Shown: piece by piece, positions 16,830 through 26,066 of the stretch | How the letters are laid out: each line of letters begins with the position of its first letter | Numbering within the stretch: the first letter of the stretch is position 1 | From: Brevundimonas bullata | Lineage (GTDB): Bacteria > Pseudomonadota > Alphaproteobacteria > Caulobacterales > Caulobacteraceae | Reading direction: 5' to 3' | Assembly (NCBI RefSeq): GCF_014207965.1 | Contig: NZ_JACHLM010000003.1 | Coordinates: 434,001-498,000, forward strand | Length of the DNA: 64,000 nt | Made by a program: the position numbers and the translations under genes | The notes under the pieces: generated by a model | Seen by the model: only the letters and a program-made list of their open reading frames with translations | Told to the model about the DNA's origin: nothing | Databases searched by the model: none

Positions 16830-17879
16830 ATAAAGATCTTTCTGATTGCGGTGGCTTCGCTTGCGACGGCCGGTACAGCGCCGCTTTGAGATATAACCGG
16901 CCTATCGAGATAAAAGGCTGTCGCGCCTTGCTGAACACCTACGCCCAGACAACCGAGCAGGACACTCGGGTCGGTTTCACCCTGACATTCGGCTTCGGCG
17001 TCGGCGCCCGCGCCAATGCAACGGCGAGCGTGGGCCTGGAACAGATCTACCGATAGAGAAAGCCTTCGCGGGGGACTATCGCCGGTCGCCAACCTAAGTG
17101 TTTCGCGTCGGGACGAATAGCGGGACTACAACCTCACAAGTCAGGCTGGGCTGTCGCCCAACGCCGACAATGATCGAGTTTACGCCTCCACGGTCGTCGC
17201 TTCCCGTCTTGCGACAGCCGAAATCACCGCCCAGCACATCATCACCCGGAGCGGCGATTTCTCGACAATCTACGGCAACGTCCAGTCTGGCTTCGCCATT
17301 GGCGGCGGCGCGGCCCAGTTCGGGATGGCCCGTCCTGGTGAATCCGTGATCATTGCCGAAATCCAGGCTGACCGATCCGATAAGCTCGTTGACCCCGCTT
17401 CCGGTTACCGTGTCCGGGTTGATTCTCAACCTGCTGACCTGTTGCGGCCAGGCGCTAGAGCGGCTGTGGGCCTGCCCGCCTACGCCAACTATGAACTCAC
17501 GCTCACGCCGGAGAACGCCCCGCCCTTTGATGCTGATCTCTCGATCCGCCGGGTCACGCTTTATCCCGGGAACGTCGTGCGACTGCAGTTCGACGCCAAG
17601 CGAGAGTACACCCTCTTCGGTCGCCTGGTCGGGCCGCAGGGCGCGCCGTTGGAAGGTGTGATGATGCGATCGGGAGGAGACCTGACGGTTACAGACCAGT
17701 TCGGCTATTTCACCATTACAGCCCTGGGAAACGGTAAGATCGAGTTCAGGCCTATTGAAGGAGTCACCACCTGTGAGCCTCTGGACGTCTCGAGCTTGAT
17801 CGACGCGCAAACTGAAACCCTTGCCTTCCACCGCCTTGGCAACGTGGAGTGTCGGACAGCAGATCCCGCCGGGCTTTGA
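16830..17879 (+). pseudogene. Degraded fimbrial usher remnant
   Basis: Usher-like protein segments appear here in shifting frames. One frame gives LRYNRPIEIKG, then DTRVGFTLTFGFGVGARANA up to a stop near 17055. A second frame gives EKAFAGDYRRSPT. A third gives LSVSRRDE, an amber codon at 17118, then RDYNLTSQAGLSPNADNDRVYAS and on through TIYGNVQSGFAIGGGA to a normal C-terminus at 17879. An intact frame from 17121 encodes the C-terminal domain (LPAYANYELTLTPENAPPF, RLQFDAKREYTLFGRLVGPQGAPLEG). The type resembles TcfC/CS1-like ushers more than the intact usher at 11880, so it seems to be a second, lost pilus system. N-terminal parts are not recognisable. Confidence 0.7.
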
Positions 17880-18101
17880 GGCTGAACTAGCTGTGCCTGC
17901 AGCGAGGGGCTTCGAACCCCAAGGCCCCATAACCACCGAACGTCCAGACTGGCTTTGAGCGGGCTCGGCGCCTACGATGTTCTTCGCGCGTCGCTTGGCG
18001 AGGCGGGATGTCAAATGGGCTGGAGGCAGCGATGACGACTCGCCCACACGGCGACCAGGCCCGCCGGACCCAAATCAGGCGCCTGCCCGCGCTGCTTCCT
18101 G
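17880..18101. other. Spacer between usher remnant and polysaccharide genes
   Basis: About 220 bases separating convergent genes. I see no gene or clear terminator here. Confidence 0.4.
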
Positions 18102-19430
18102 TCAGGCGCGGCGCCGCCGATGCGCTTGGCCTGTAGAGGCCAGCCCCGCAAGCAGCAGCCCCGTCAGGGCCTGGAGCGCCGGCGTGCGCAGCGGATAGTC
18201 GACAATGGACGCTGCAAGAAGCAAGGCCAGAGCCAGGATGATGAAGGGAGCGTTGCTGTCTCTACGCGCCCCTCTCACCACGACGATCGCCGCGAGAACC
18301 ATTGGCAGTATCGCTGCAACCCCATATTCGACGAAGATCTCCACCCAGTCATTGTGCGCCTGGTTGACGAACCCGGCTGTGAGGACGTCAGCGGTTTCCT
18401 GGCCCATGTAGACTGCACTGAAGCTCCCGCCCCCGGCGCCGAACGGAAGATGGGCCAACGCCAGACTGAAGGCGTTCGCCCATAGATCGAAGCGTAGGTC
18501 CTCACCTGCGCCAGCGAACCGAGATGCTGCAACCCAGGTCCCGAGGATGGCGAAGATCAGTCCAGCGGCTGCAGCCGCCGCCGGGAGAAGAAACCGACGC
18601 GCCCCTGCGCCCCGGCCGCCCTGCCGCCACAAGAGAAATACGGATCCCATGACCGCTGGAGCCAGAAGCACCGCGCCCGCGCGTGATCCGGAAATCGCTA
18701 CGCCCGCCAGAAGCGCCACAAAGGTCGCAAGAAGAATGGCGACCGCCAGCGGCGCCATGCGCCCGTCCCGGCTGCTGCTGCGGCTCATGACAAAGGCGAG
18801 GATCGGCAGGGAGGCCGCCAGCCAGACGGCCCAATGGTTGCGATTGGCGAAGAAACCGACCGCCGCTCCGCCACGGTCGCCGTAAAGCCTAAGCCCCCCG
18901 CTCGCCAGCTGCAGGGCTCCGAGGGCGACGGACGCAAAGGCGAGGATCGCTGTGCCGACCCAGAGCCGCTGGCGCTGGTGCGGGCTCAGGCAGGCCGCCG
19001 CCATCAGAACGGCCGCAAAGGGAACCACGCCGAAGAGGGCGTCAAGCGTCTCCTCGGGCGTAAGGGAAAGAGGGCGCCAGACCGGGGCGACCCCGGCCAT
19101 GCTCAGATCCGCCGCCAACTCGGCTCGGCCAGGCAGCGCCGCCCAAAGTCCGGGCGGCAAGGGAATGAGTTGCAGAGCCGGCAGCAAGATCAGCGCGCCA
19201 AGAAGCGCGAATGCCGGCCAGGATGTTCCCGGGGCTCTTCCCGCCAAGAGCCGATAACAGGCTGCGGAAAGGAGGGGGACGCCCGCCAACCGCAAGATCA
19301 GGTCGAACCCGTCGTTAGCCTGCGAGGCGCCGCCAAGAACCAGGCACAGCGTCAGATAGGCGCCCGTAGCGAGGAACAGGCCTGGCGACGACCGGGTCCC
19401 GTCGTCCTGGAGACTTGCCTGATAGATCAT
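18102..19430 (-). CDS. O-antigen ligase / Wzy-like polymerase membrane protein
   Basis: 442 aa with about 10-12 hydrophobic segments, the topology of the O-antigen ligase/Wzy superfamily that joins or polymerises polysaccharide repeat units on the periplasmic side. The diagnostic block GFFANRNHWAVWL (about residue 190) and a large loop with FGAGGGSFSAVY, NQAHNDWVEIFVEYG (about residue 355-370) carry the His and Arg/Glu positions typical of the family. Its ATG overlaps the preceding gene's stop by 4 bases. Last gene of the export operon. Ligase and polymerase cannot be told apart by sequence. Confidence 0.82.
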   Translation of the reverse strand: MIYQASLQDDGTRSSPGLFLATGAYLTLCLVLGGASQANDGFDLILRLAGVPLLSAACYRLLAGRAPGTSWPAFALLGALILLPALQLIPLPPGLWAALPGRAELAADLSMAGVAPVWRPLSLTPEETLDALFGVVPFAAVLMAAACLSPHQRQRLWVGTAILAFASVALGALQLASGGLRLYGDRGGAAVGFFANRNHWAVWLAASLPILAFVMSRSSSRDGRMAPLAVAILLATFVALLAGVAISGSRAGAVLLAPAVMGSVFLLWRQGGRGAGARRFLLPAAAAAAGLIFAILGTWVAASRFAGAGEDLRFDLWANAFSLALAHLPFGAGGGSFSAVYMGQETADVLTAGFVNQAHNDWVEIFVEYGVAAILPMVLAAIVVVRGARRDSNAPFIILALALLLAASIVDYPLRTPALQALTGLLLAGLASTGQAHRRRRA

Positions 19431-20740
19431 CGCATCGTCCCCCCGCCGCGCCTTGCGGCATCGCCCTCTTCCAACGGCGCGCCGGCCGACCGGCCGCCAA
19501 CCTCTGCACGGGTGATGTCGATATCGTCAAAGACGACGAAGACCGGCGCCAGGCTCGACCCCGGCCGCGCCTCGAGACGCAGGCGCTGCGCGGGGCAGTC
19601 TTGCGGCACGACGACCGCAGCCTCAAAGGGCGTCCATCGGCCGACAGGGCCGTTTGGCGCCTCGACTGACGCCAGCAGGCGGCCGGCCCCGCCTTCGCAT
19701 TGCACCGTCCAGACCAAACGGCCGTCCGGGTCGCCGCTTTCGTTCCAGGCCCGACCGCTCAGCCGGTATCCGCCACGAGGGAGGATCATCATCTGTTCGG
19801 CGATCCTGCGTCGCGCCAGACCGCCAGAGACCGCCGCCTGCAGGCCGAAGCCCTCGCTATCCGGCGATGGGACGCGCTGCGCCGAGGCGCCATCGCCTAT
19901 CCCCAGGGTCCAGCCGAATGGAGCGAGGCGCGGACCGTCGATCTCGAAGCCCCCGTCCGACACGCCGCCTCCCGCCCCCGACGCCGCGTCGGGTTGATGC
20001 TCGGCCCAGGCGACATAGGCCGGCACATAGGCCCGGTCACGCAACAGTCGGTCGAGATAGGCTCGCATCTCGGCATCGGTCGGCGGCGCGTCGGTCGCGC
20101 GCAGCAAGGACAGGAGGGCGTGAACCGCAGCCGGTCGGGCGCTCGCTCGACCATAGGCCGCCATGAAGGACGATCGCCAGCCCGGCGCCAGGGCCAAACG
20201 CGCCGCCAAGGCCGCGCGGGCTTCGTCCAGCCCATCAGCCGCCGCGAAGACCGGCGGGGAAAGGGGCTCCGCCAGATCGGGTCGCCGGCGCATCAGGACG
20301 TCATAGGCTGACAGGGCGGCGGGAAAATCACCGCGTTCAAGGGCTCGTGCGAAGATCCAGGTTTGGCTGGGCGCATCGCGCAGAGACCGACGCGACGCCG
20401 CCGCCATCAGGCCGTCGGCTCGCGCCGTGTCGCCCTGGACGATCGCCGTCCGACCGAGAAGCGAAAAGGCTTTGGCGGACAGAGGCGCATATTCGAGCGC
20501 CTGCCGGGCGTGGGCGGCGGCGGCGGCCTCATTTTCAGCCTCGAGGGCCGCCTCGCCCCGGTCCAGATGAGGCGCCGCCCGCCAGGGCCAACCCGCCAGG
20601 CTCGCCGCCGGCGCAGTCTGGAGGCGGGACACGCCGAAAGCAGCGACGGCCCCGCTCAGGGCCAGGCCTGCGCCTACGACGGCCGAAAGGAGTAGGGCGG
20701 ACTGACGCCCTCCGCGTCGCGTGGAAGTCTTGGGTCCCAT
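19427..20740 (-). CDS. Membrane-anchored TPR protein with carbohydrate-binding-like C-terminus
   Basis: 437 aa. An N-terminal transmembrane anchor (about 15-37, LLLSAVVGAGLALSGAVAAFG) is followed by TPR-like helices (HARQALEYAPLSAKAFSLLGRTAI) to about residue 230. A C-terminal beta-rich domain (GGFEIDGPRLAPFGWTL, GGYRLSGRAWNESGD, VVFDDIDI) resembles a galactose-binding jelly roll. Coupled by ATGA to the O-antigen ligase-like gene and 20 bases after the Wzc-like gene. It may scaffold polysaccharide assembly, but no exact family is claimed. Confidence 0.65.
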   Translation of the reverse strand: MGPKTSTRRGGRQSALLLSAVVGAGLALSGAVAAFGVSRLQTAPAASLAGWPWRAAPHLDRGEAALEAENEAAAAAHARQALEYAPLSAKAFSLLGRTAIVQGDTARADGLMAAASRRSLRDAPSQTWIFARALERGDFPAALSAYDVLMRRRPDLAEPLSPPVFAAADGLDEARAALAARLALAPGWRSSFMAAYGRASARPAAVHALLSLLRATDAPPTDAEMRAYLDRLLRDRAYVPAYVAWAEHQPDAASGAGGGVSDGGFEIDGPRLAPFGWTLGIGDGASAQRVPSPDSEGFGLQAAVSGGLARRRIAEQMMILPRGGYRLSGRAWNESGDPDGRLVWTVQCEGGAGRLLASVEAPNGPVGRWTPFEAAVVVPQDCPAQRLRLEARPGSSLAPVFVVFDDIDITRAEVGGRSAGAPLEEGDAARRGGGTMR

Positions 20741-20759
20741 CTCCGCCCCCTTCTATCGA

Positions 20760-23003
20760 TCAGGCGCGCCGGCCGCGCTTGCGTCCCGACGCTGGGCGGT
20801 CCTCGGCCGCGCCGTAATCATAGGAATAGGCGTATTCGTAGCCATAGCCCCCGAGGTTCGCCTTGCGGGAATCGAACCGCGCCAGAACGCCGCCGACGAC
20901 GTCAGCTCCGGCCGCGCGCAGGCGGTCCAGCGCAGTCAGCGCTGCGCCACGACGCACAACGCCGGCGCCGCTGATGAAGATCACGCCTTCCACGGCGTTG
21001 CCGAGGACGGTGGCGTCCGCCAGGCCCATGACCGGCGGGCCGTCGATCACCACGAGGTCGACGCTCTTGCTCATTTGATCGAGGAAGACGCCAAGCGCAG
21101 GGCTGCTGAGGAGGTCCGCCGGGCTGGGCGGGCGCGGACCGCTGGCCAGAAGCGTCATATGCTCCTGGTCTGTGCGCTGGACGGCGCTGGCGACATCCGC
21201 CCCGGCGAGGACCGAAGAGAAGCCGACGCGGTTCGCGGCGCCCAGCATCTTGTGCAAGGACGGATTGCGCAGGTCGCCATCGACCAGAAGGACCGACTTG
21301 CCCATGCGGGCGAAGGCCCGAGCGATGGCCACCGAAGACGTGCTCTTGCCTTCGCCGGGCTGCGAACTCGTGACGAGGAGAGTCTTCGGCGTACCGCCGA
21401 CACGGGCGAACTGCAGGGCGGAACGAACCGAGTGATAAGCTTCCGTGAAGCCCGAGCGCGGGTCGCGCTCGGCCTCGGCCAGCGCCGCCGCCGACGGCAG
21501 GAGGGGGATGCTGCCGAGCAAGGGCAGGCCCAGTTTCGTCTCGATGTCCGAAGGGACCTTCAGGGACTCGTCCAGGAACTCCAGGACAAAGACCACCGCG
21601 GCGCCCAGCAGCAGGCCGAGGAGACCGGCCAGGGCCAGGTTGATCAGGGGTTTGGGAGCGACCGGATTGACCGGGGTTTCGGCGCGATCGACCACGGAGA
21701 CGTTGTTGGTGCCGACGCCCCCGGCGATGCCGATCTCGCGATAACGCTGCAGCAGGCCGTCATAGAGGACACGGTTGGTGTCCAGCTCGCGCTGAAGGAT
21801 GTTGTAGCGGATGCTGCGCTGATCGAGGTCGATCGCCTGTGTCTTGAGCTGAGCGATTTCAGCCTCGATCGAACGTTCCGCCGCGGCTGCAGATGAATAC
21901 TGGCCCTGCAGGGACTGGCGAACGTCGCCGGCCTCGGCGGCCAGCTGACGGTCAAGTTCGGCGATCTGGGCCGCCAGCTGAAGAACCGCGGGATATTCGG
22001 GCTGGAAACGCTCGAGCAGGTCCTGCCGCTTGGAGACCAGCTCGGCGCGCTGCTGACGCAGTTTCTGGATGGTCGGGCTGGCGAGGACTTCGCTGAGCGC
22101 CAGGCCGGTGGACGCCTGGGCCGCTCGCCAGCGCTGCTCGGCCTCGATCCGGTCGGTACGGGCCTTGGAGAGAGAGCCGTTGAGGGCTTCCAGCGACGAA
22201 CTGATCAGCGAGCGGCCGCGATTGCCGCCTTGTTCGGCGTTTCCGCTCACGCTCGGGATGTTGATGATCTGCTCGTTGGATGCGTAGGCGACCAGTTCGC
22301 GTTCCGACTGTTCGAGCTTGGCGCGCAATTGTTCGATACGCTCTTCGAGGAACTTCCGCGCATAGGAGGAGGCTTCGAAACGACGCTCCAGATTGCTGGC
22401 GATAAACGTCTCGGTGATGGAGTTGACCACGGCCTGGGCCAAAGCCGGATCCGGGCTGTCGTAGCTGATCGTGACAAGGCGCGAGTTCAGCGAGGGGGTG
22501 ACCCGCAGGTTCTGGCTGAACTGGTCGATCGCCTTGCGCTTGAGCTCCGCGGCTTCCGCCGCACGGGCGACCGGACGCGCCTGCCCGGCAGGCGTGCGGC
22601 GGTTTTCCTCAGCGTAAAGAGGGTCGGTTGCAAGGCCGAGGCCCGTCACCACCCTTTCCGCGAGCGAGCGGCTCTTCAGCAAGCCGTATTGCGTCTGATA
22701 GAATTCCTGCGCGCTGTAGAGATTTTCGGCAGGCAGAACACCTTCGACGTCGATGACCTGCGCCGCTTCACGGTCGATCTGAATGGTCGCGCTGGCGCGA
22801 TAGACCGGCGTCGACAACAGCGTGACGATGACGCCGAGAATGAGGAGCAGGGCGACTGAGCCGGCCAGGACCCACCAGCGTTTGAGGACCACATGCCAGA
22901 GGCGGCGCAGGTCGATCATGCCTTCGCCGGAGGCGCCGAAGAGAGCGCCGCCGTTACGGGCAGGCGGAAGGGCCTGGACGGCCTTGGGATCGTTGAAGGT
23001 CAT
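20760..23003 (-). CDS. Wzc-like polysaccharide co-polymerase with BY-kinase domain
   Basis: 747 aa. The N-terminal Wzz domain (first membrane segment about 42-65) and a long periplasmic coiled coil with a GNVR-type region (about 370-440) lead to a second membrane segment (LALAGLLGLLLGAAVVFVLEF). A cytoplasmic tyrosine autokinase follows: Walker A SQPGEGKSTS, Walker A' VLLVDGDLRNP, Walker B LVVIDGPP. The C-terminal tail is a tyrosine cluster (GYGYEYAYSYDYG), the usual autophosphorylation site. It would set chain length and drive export with the OPX protein 12 bases upstream. The PHP phosphatase of the same operon probably dephosphorylates it. Confidence 0.92.
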   Translation of the reverse strand: MTFNDPKAVQALPPARNGGALFGASGEGMIDLRRLWHVVLKRWWVLAGSVALLLILGVIVTLLSTPVYRASATIQIDREAAQVIDVEGVLPAENLYSAQEFYQTQYGLLKSRSLAERVVTGLGLATDPLYAEENRRTPAGQARPVARAAEAAELKRKAIDQFSQNLRVTPSLNSRLVTISYDSPDPALAQAVVNSITETFIASNLERRFEASSYARKFLEERIEQLRAKLEQSERELVAYASNEQIINIPSVSGNAEQGGNRGRSLISSSLEALNGSLSKARTDRIEAEQRWRAAQASTGLALSEVLASPTIQKLRQQRAELVSKRQDLLERFQPEYPAVLQLAAQIAELDRQLAAEAGDVRQSLQGQYSSAAAAERSIEAEIAQLKTQAIDLDQRSIRYNILQRELDTNRVLYDGLLQRYREIGIAGGVGTNNVSVVDRAETPVNPVAPKPLINLALAGLLGLLLGAAVVFVLEFLDESLKVPSDIETKLGLPLLGSIPLLPSAAALAEAERDPRSGFTEAYHSVRSALQFARVGGTPKTLLVTSSQPGEGKSTSSVAIARAFARMGKSVLLVDGDLRNPSLHKMLGAANRVGFSSVLAGADVASAVQRTDQEHMTLLASGPRPPSPADLLSSPALGVFLDQMSKSVDLVVIDGPPVMGLADATVLGNAVEGVIFISGAGVVRRGAALTALDRLRAAGADVVGGVLARFDSRKANLGGYGYEYAYSYDYGAAEDRPASGRKRGRRA

Positions 23004-23014
23004 CGGAGAACCGG

Positions 23015-23725
23015 TTAGTCGAAGGCGCGGAAGACGGCGAACAGTGAGCCGAGCGGAGCAAGGTCGCGGATAAGGCGGCGAGCGCGGGCCGTGTCGACGA
23101 TCACTGTATCGCCCGGCGCCAGTTCAGGATCAGCCATGTGACCCGCCTGGATGGCGCGGAGGTCGAAACGCGCCGCAGCCTGCACACCATCGACCTCGCG
23201 CAATATGATCACATTGGAAGCGTTGGCGTAGTCGTCGAGACCCTTGGCCTGAGCGATGGCCTGATTGAGCGTTAGACGCCCCAGCACCGGGAAGACGCCC
23301 GGTTCGCCGACAGCCCCGCCAACCACGACCCGTTGGCTCTGCGGCGTGGTCACCTGCACGGTGATGCTCGGGTCACGCACGAAGCGTGCTCCGTAGGCGC
23401 GCTCAAGTTCAGCCGCCAGCTGAGGCGGCGTCAGCCCCATGGCCGCCACGCCTCCGACCAGAGGAAGAGTGAGCATTCCTTCGCCGTCGACCTGGGCCGG
23501 TCCCGACAATTCCGGCACGCCGAAGACGCTGATCTGCAACAGATCGAATGGCCCGACCCTGTAGGAGGGCTGCGCCGCCTGTTGCACGCTCGGCGCTGGC
23601 AGTCCATCGCCCGCGTCCGCGCCGAGGCCCCGGCCTTCGCCAATGCCCATGCCGGCCGAACAGGCTGAAAGAAGGGCGGCCATGCCGGCGCCCGCGACTG
23701 GCCTAAGGGATCGTATCAAAGTCAT
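23015..23725 (-). CDS. Wza-like outer-membrane polysaccharide export lipoprotein
   Basis: About 236 aa. The N-terminus has a lipobox-like LLSACSAG. Then comes a polysaccharide export sequence domain (YRVGPFDLLQISVFGVPEL), an SLBB-type part (VVVGGAVGEPGVFPVLGRLTLNQAIAQAKGL), and a C-terminal ELAPGDTVIVD. Of two nearby ATGs (23731 and 23725), I prefer 23725, because GGGAG is then 6 bases away. The first overlaps the phosphatase stop and has no spacing. It would form the outer-membrane exit channel partner of the Wzc-like protein. The C-terminus is short, so a Wza-type alpha-helical pore is not evident. Confidence 0.88.
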   Translation of the reverse strand: MTLIRSLRPVAGAGMAALLSACSAGMGIGEGRGLGADAGDGLPAPSVQQAAQPSYRVGPFDLLQISVFGVPELSGPAQVDGEGMLTLPLVGGVAAMGLTPPQLAAELERAYGARFVRDPSITVQVTTPQSQRVVVGGAVGEPGVFPVLGRLTLNQAIAQAKGLDDYANASNVIILREVDGVQAAARFDLRAIQAGHMADPELAPGDTVIVDTARARRLIRDLAPLGSLFAVFRAFD

Positions 23726-23727
23726 TG

Positions 23728-24519
23728 TCATCTCCCGAACCAGCGACGCCAACCTGACGCTCGTTCGGCCCGTTGTTGAACCCCCGCGAGGGCGGGCATG
23801 TCTTCAGGCGAGCGGTCGAGAAGTATCCCCTCCGGTCGACCGCGCACCATGTCCAGAGCCGCCGCCTCGCCGAGCCGCATGGCGACCGCGTCCCGCGCGG
23901 CCGATAGCACGGGCCTGCGTCGGCGCATATTATGACCGTCGCTGGCGATGAGATGCACGCGACCTTCGTCGAGCATGCGCTCGGACCAGTATTGCGCGCG
24001 CCGGCCGAAGTAGCCCGTCACCGACCCCGCGGTCAGTTGAATCCACGCCCCCCCGTCGAAGGCGTCGCAGACCGTGTCGTAGTGGTCCTCAATCCAGGTC
24101 AGTCGTTCTGGATGGGTGATCACAGGGACATACCCTTCCGCCACCAGGCGAAAGATCATGTCCGGCATCCGCGGCGGCGCCACATGGTGCGGAGGCTCAA
24201 ACAGGAAGTATCGCGTCCCCGCCAACGTGGGGATGCGTCCGGTCTTAAGGCCTTCCACCATATCCGGAGCAAGCTGGACATCTGCGCCGGTCAGGAGTCG
24301 AAGATTGATATCGGCCTCGTCGAGCGCCTTTTGGAGGCGATCAACGGCCGCCATGATAGACGGTCCGTCGTTCTCATAGAGACCAGGGTAGATGTGGGGG
24401 GTGCAGGCAAGCTGGACCGTTCCATCCGCCACAGCCGTCCTCGCCATCTCGAGCGATTCCGCGAGGGTCTCGGCGCCGTCGTCGACGCCTGGCAGAAGAT
24501 GGCAGTGGAGATCGATCAT
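23728..24519 (-). CDS. CpsB/CapC-type tyrosine phosphatase (PHP fold)
   Basis: 263 aa. Metal-binding PHP motifs are all present: DLHCHLLPGVDDG (residues 3-15), CTPHIYPG (about 39-46), ITHPER (about 134-139) and ASDGHN (about 194-199). Such manganese-dependent phosphatases remove phosphate from BY-kinases and control capsule or EPS output. First gene of the export operon. The next gene starts within 2 bases of its stop. It replaces the low-molecular-weight phosphatase (Wzb) seen in enterobacteria. Confidence 0.9.
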   Translation of the reverse strand: MIDLHCHLLPGVDDGAETLAESLEMARTAVADGTVQLACTPHIYPGLYENDGPSIMAAVDRLQKALDEADINLRLLTGADVQLAPDMVEGLKTGRIPTLAGTRYFLFEPPHHVAPPRMPDMIFRLVAEGYVPVITHPERLTWIEDHYDTVCDAFDGGAWIQLTAGSVTGYFGRRAQYWSERMLDEGRVHLIASDGHNMRRRRPVLSAARDAVAMRLGEAAALDMVRGRPEGILLDRSPEDMPALAGVQQRAERASGWRRWFGR

Positions 24520-24565
24520 ATAGCCTTAACGCCAGTCTCAGTGGGCCCGCTCGCACGCGCCCGAC

Positions 24566-24590
24566 AAAAAAAGAGCGGCCGAAGCCGCTC
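24566..24590 (-). terminator. Intrinsic terminator upstream of the export operon
   Basis: Stem GAGCGGC/GCCGCTC with a TTCG loop on the minus strand, followed by seven T. It terminates the exported-protein gene at 24618-25142. Confidence 0.85.
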
Positions 24591-24617
24591 CAAGTTCGCC
24601 TTTTACCTTACGCTTAA

Positions 24618-25142
24618 TCAGGCGCTGACGGGCTCGTCGTCGTCAGAAGCCGCCACTGCAACCCCGGCAACCACAGCCGCCAAGCCGGCTCCGATGCCGA
24701 CCATGGCGGTCGTGCTAAGGCCTGCAACTGTACCGATGCCTGCGCCTGCCGTTGCACCTGCACCTGCACCTGCCGCGCTAGAACCCGTCGCCGCACCTGC
24801 TCCGGCCTGAGCCTGGACGAAGGCGGCCTTGGTCAAGACGGGCGACTGGGCGCAGGGGGAGGCTGCTGCAACCGTGAAAGCGTCCAGAGCAGCCACCTGC
24901 ACCGAGCAGCCGTCGCCGTAAACGAGGTCGCCCGACGAGGCCAGACGCACCTGGTCGCCGGCCGCGACCATGGCGGTCGAGCCAACCGCGGTGAAGCCTT
25001 CGCCGCGGTTCACCTGGACGACGCCTTCCGACGCCACGCGGGCGACAGGAGCGGCGGCAGGCTTGAGCGACGGAGCAGCCGCAATGGCGACGCCGCTAAC
25101 GGCCAGAGCGCTGGCGACGATGACGCCAAAGGCTTTCTTCAT
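24618..25142 (-). CDS. Exported Ala/Gly-rich protein beside the polysaccharide operon
   Basis: 174 aa. A signal peptide (MKKAFGVIVASALAVSGVAIAAA) precedes a domain with GEGFTAVGSTAMVAAGDQVRLASSGDLVYGDGCSVQV, a short beta-rich segment found in cell-surface or FecR-like proteins, and two Cys. The C-terminal half is Ala/Gly-rich with one hydrophobic segment of about 25 residues and an acidic end. The ATG at 25142 has an excellent GGAGGGG site. I do not recognise a family. The position suggests a role with surface polysaccharide. It has its own terminator. Confidence 0.6.
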   Translation of the reverse strand: MKKAFGVIVASALAVSGVAIAAAPSLKPAAAPVARVASEGVVQVNRGEGFTAVGSTAMVAAGDQVRLASSGDLVYGDGCSVQVAALDAFTVAAASPCAQSPVLTKAAFVQAQAGAGAATGSSAAGAGAGATAGAGIGTVAGLSTTAMVGIGAGLAAVVAGVAVAASDDDEPVSA

Positions 25143-25271
25143 GGGGCTACCCCTCCAGATAATATCGGTTTCTGCAATCCGACTACACGCTAGAAGCGCG
25201 AGAGACAACCCTTTCCGCCCCGCTTGAGCGTGACGTTTAAGCGACCACTCTCACCCTATTCTTTTCACCGC

Positions 25272-25694
25272 CTATCGCTGTTGAGCCCGCAGGTCGCCAA
25301 GCCCCATGAGCAAAAGCACCGCGCCCGCCACCAGTGCGTCCCAGACGCCTTCGGCCACACTAGGCCCTCGCCCAACTGCCGGCGCGGCCTGAAGAATTTC
25401 GATTCCTCCACCGAGAACAGCCAGGCCCAGCCAAAGGACGACAAGAGATCGTCCCGGGAGGGCCAGGGCTGCCAGGACGGCGAGCACGGCGAAGGCCACG
25501 CCATGGCTTATCCAGTCGGAACCGCCGATCGAGGGGGCCATCTCAAGCGGCGCCACGGCAGCCGCCAGGACCCCGACTAGCGCAATCAAAAGCGCCGCCC
25601 GGGCCGCGACGACCACGGGCTTTGTGCGTCGACGATTCGTCGCAGAATTCAGCGACGGCCCTGACAAAGGCGGTCTGATCAAAGGAGGTGACAA
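25272..25694 (-). CDS. VanZ-like small membrane protein
   Basis: 140 aa. After a basic N-terminal stretch there are four hydrophobic helices, with SDWISHGVAFAVLAVLAAL and GGIEILQAAPAVGRGPSVAEGVWDALVAG matching the VanZ-like pattern (a conserved His in helix 2 and the G-x-x-E-x-x-Q...GR...D block). VanZ-like proteins sit in the inner membrane and often accompany EPS genes. Their biochemical role is unclear. It lies 130 bases upstream of the exported protein on the same strand. Confidence 0.7.
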   Translation of the reverse strand: MSPPLIRPPLSGPSLNSATNRRRTKPVVVAARAALLIALVGVLAAAVAPLEMAPSIGGSDWISHGVAFAVLAVLAALALPGRSLVVLWLGLAVLGGGIEILQAAPAVGRGPSVAEGVWDALVAGAVLLLMGLGDLRAQQR

Positions 25695-26066
25695 GTCAAG
25701 GCGCCTAGATTGGAAGAAGACTGCTCTTAACCTCCGACCTGCGTCGGGGGCAATCGAAGCCGCAGTGCGCAGCAGCAGGCGCCCATCACACCTCAGACGT
25801 GCAATTCGCCTTGCCAGCCCTTGCAGCGCGCGGCACTAACCGAGGCATGACATTGGTCACTCTTCGATTTTCGCGCTTCGACGATCTGTTCGACTGCCGC
25901 CTGCGGCCGCAGATAGAATCTCGCGCGTTCATGTCTTCGGAAAAGACAGTCGTGACGCTGGCGCACAAGACAGGGAGCGCTCACGACGATAGGGCCCCGA
26001 TAGATGGACACGCACCGCCGACCTCAAGCGCCCTCTAAGAGCACCTCGCTCTCCTTAGAGCCGGCG
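25695..26066. other. Intergenic region
   Basis: About 370 bases with no gene I can support. Short frames on both strands have no motifs and unusual composition. A GAGCACCTCGCTCT imperfect hairpin lies near 26039. Confidence 0.4.
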
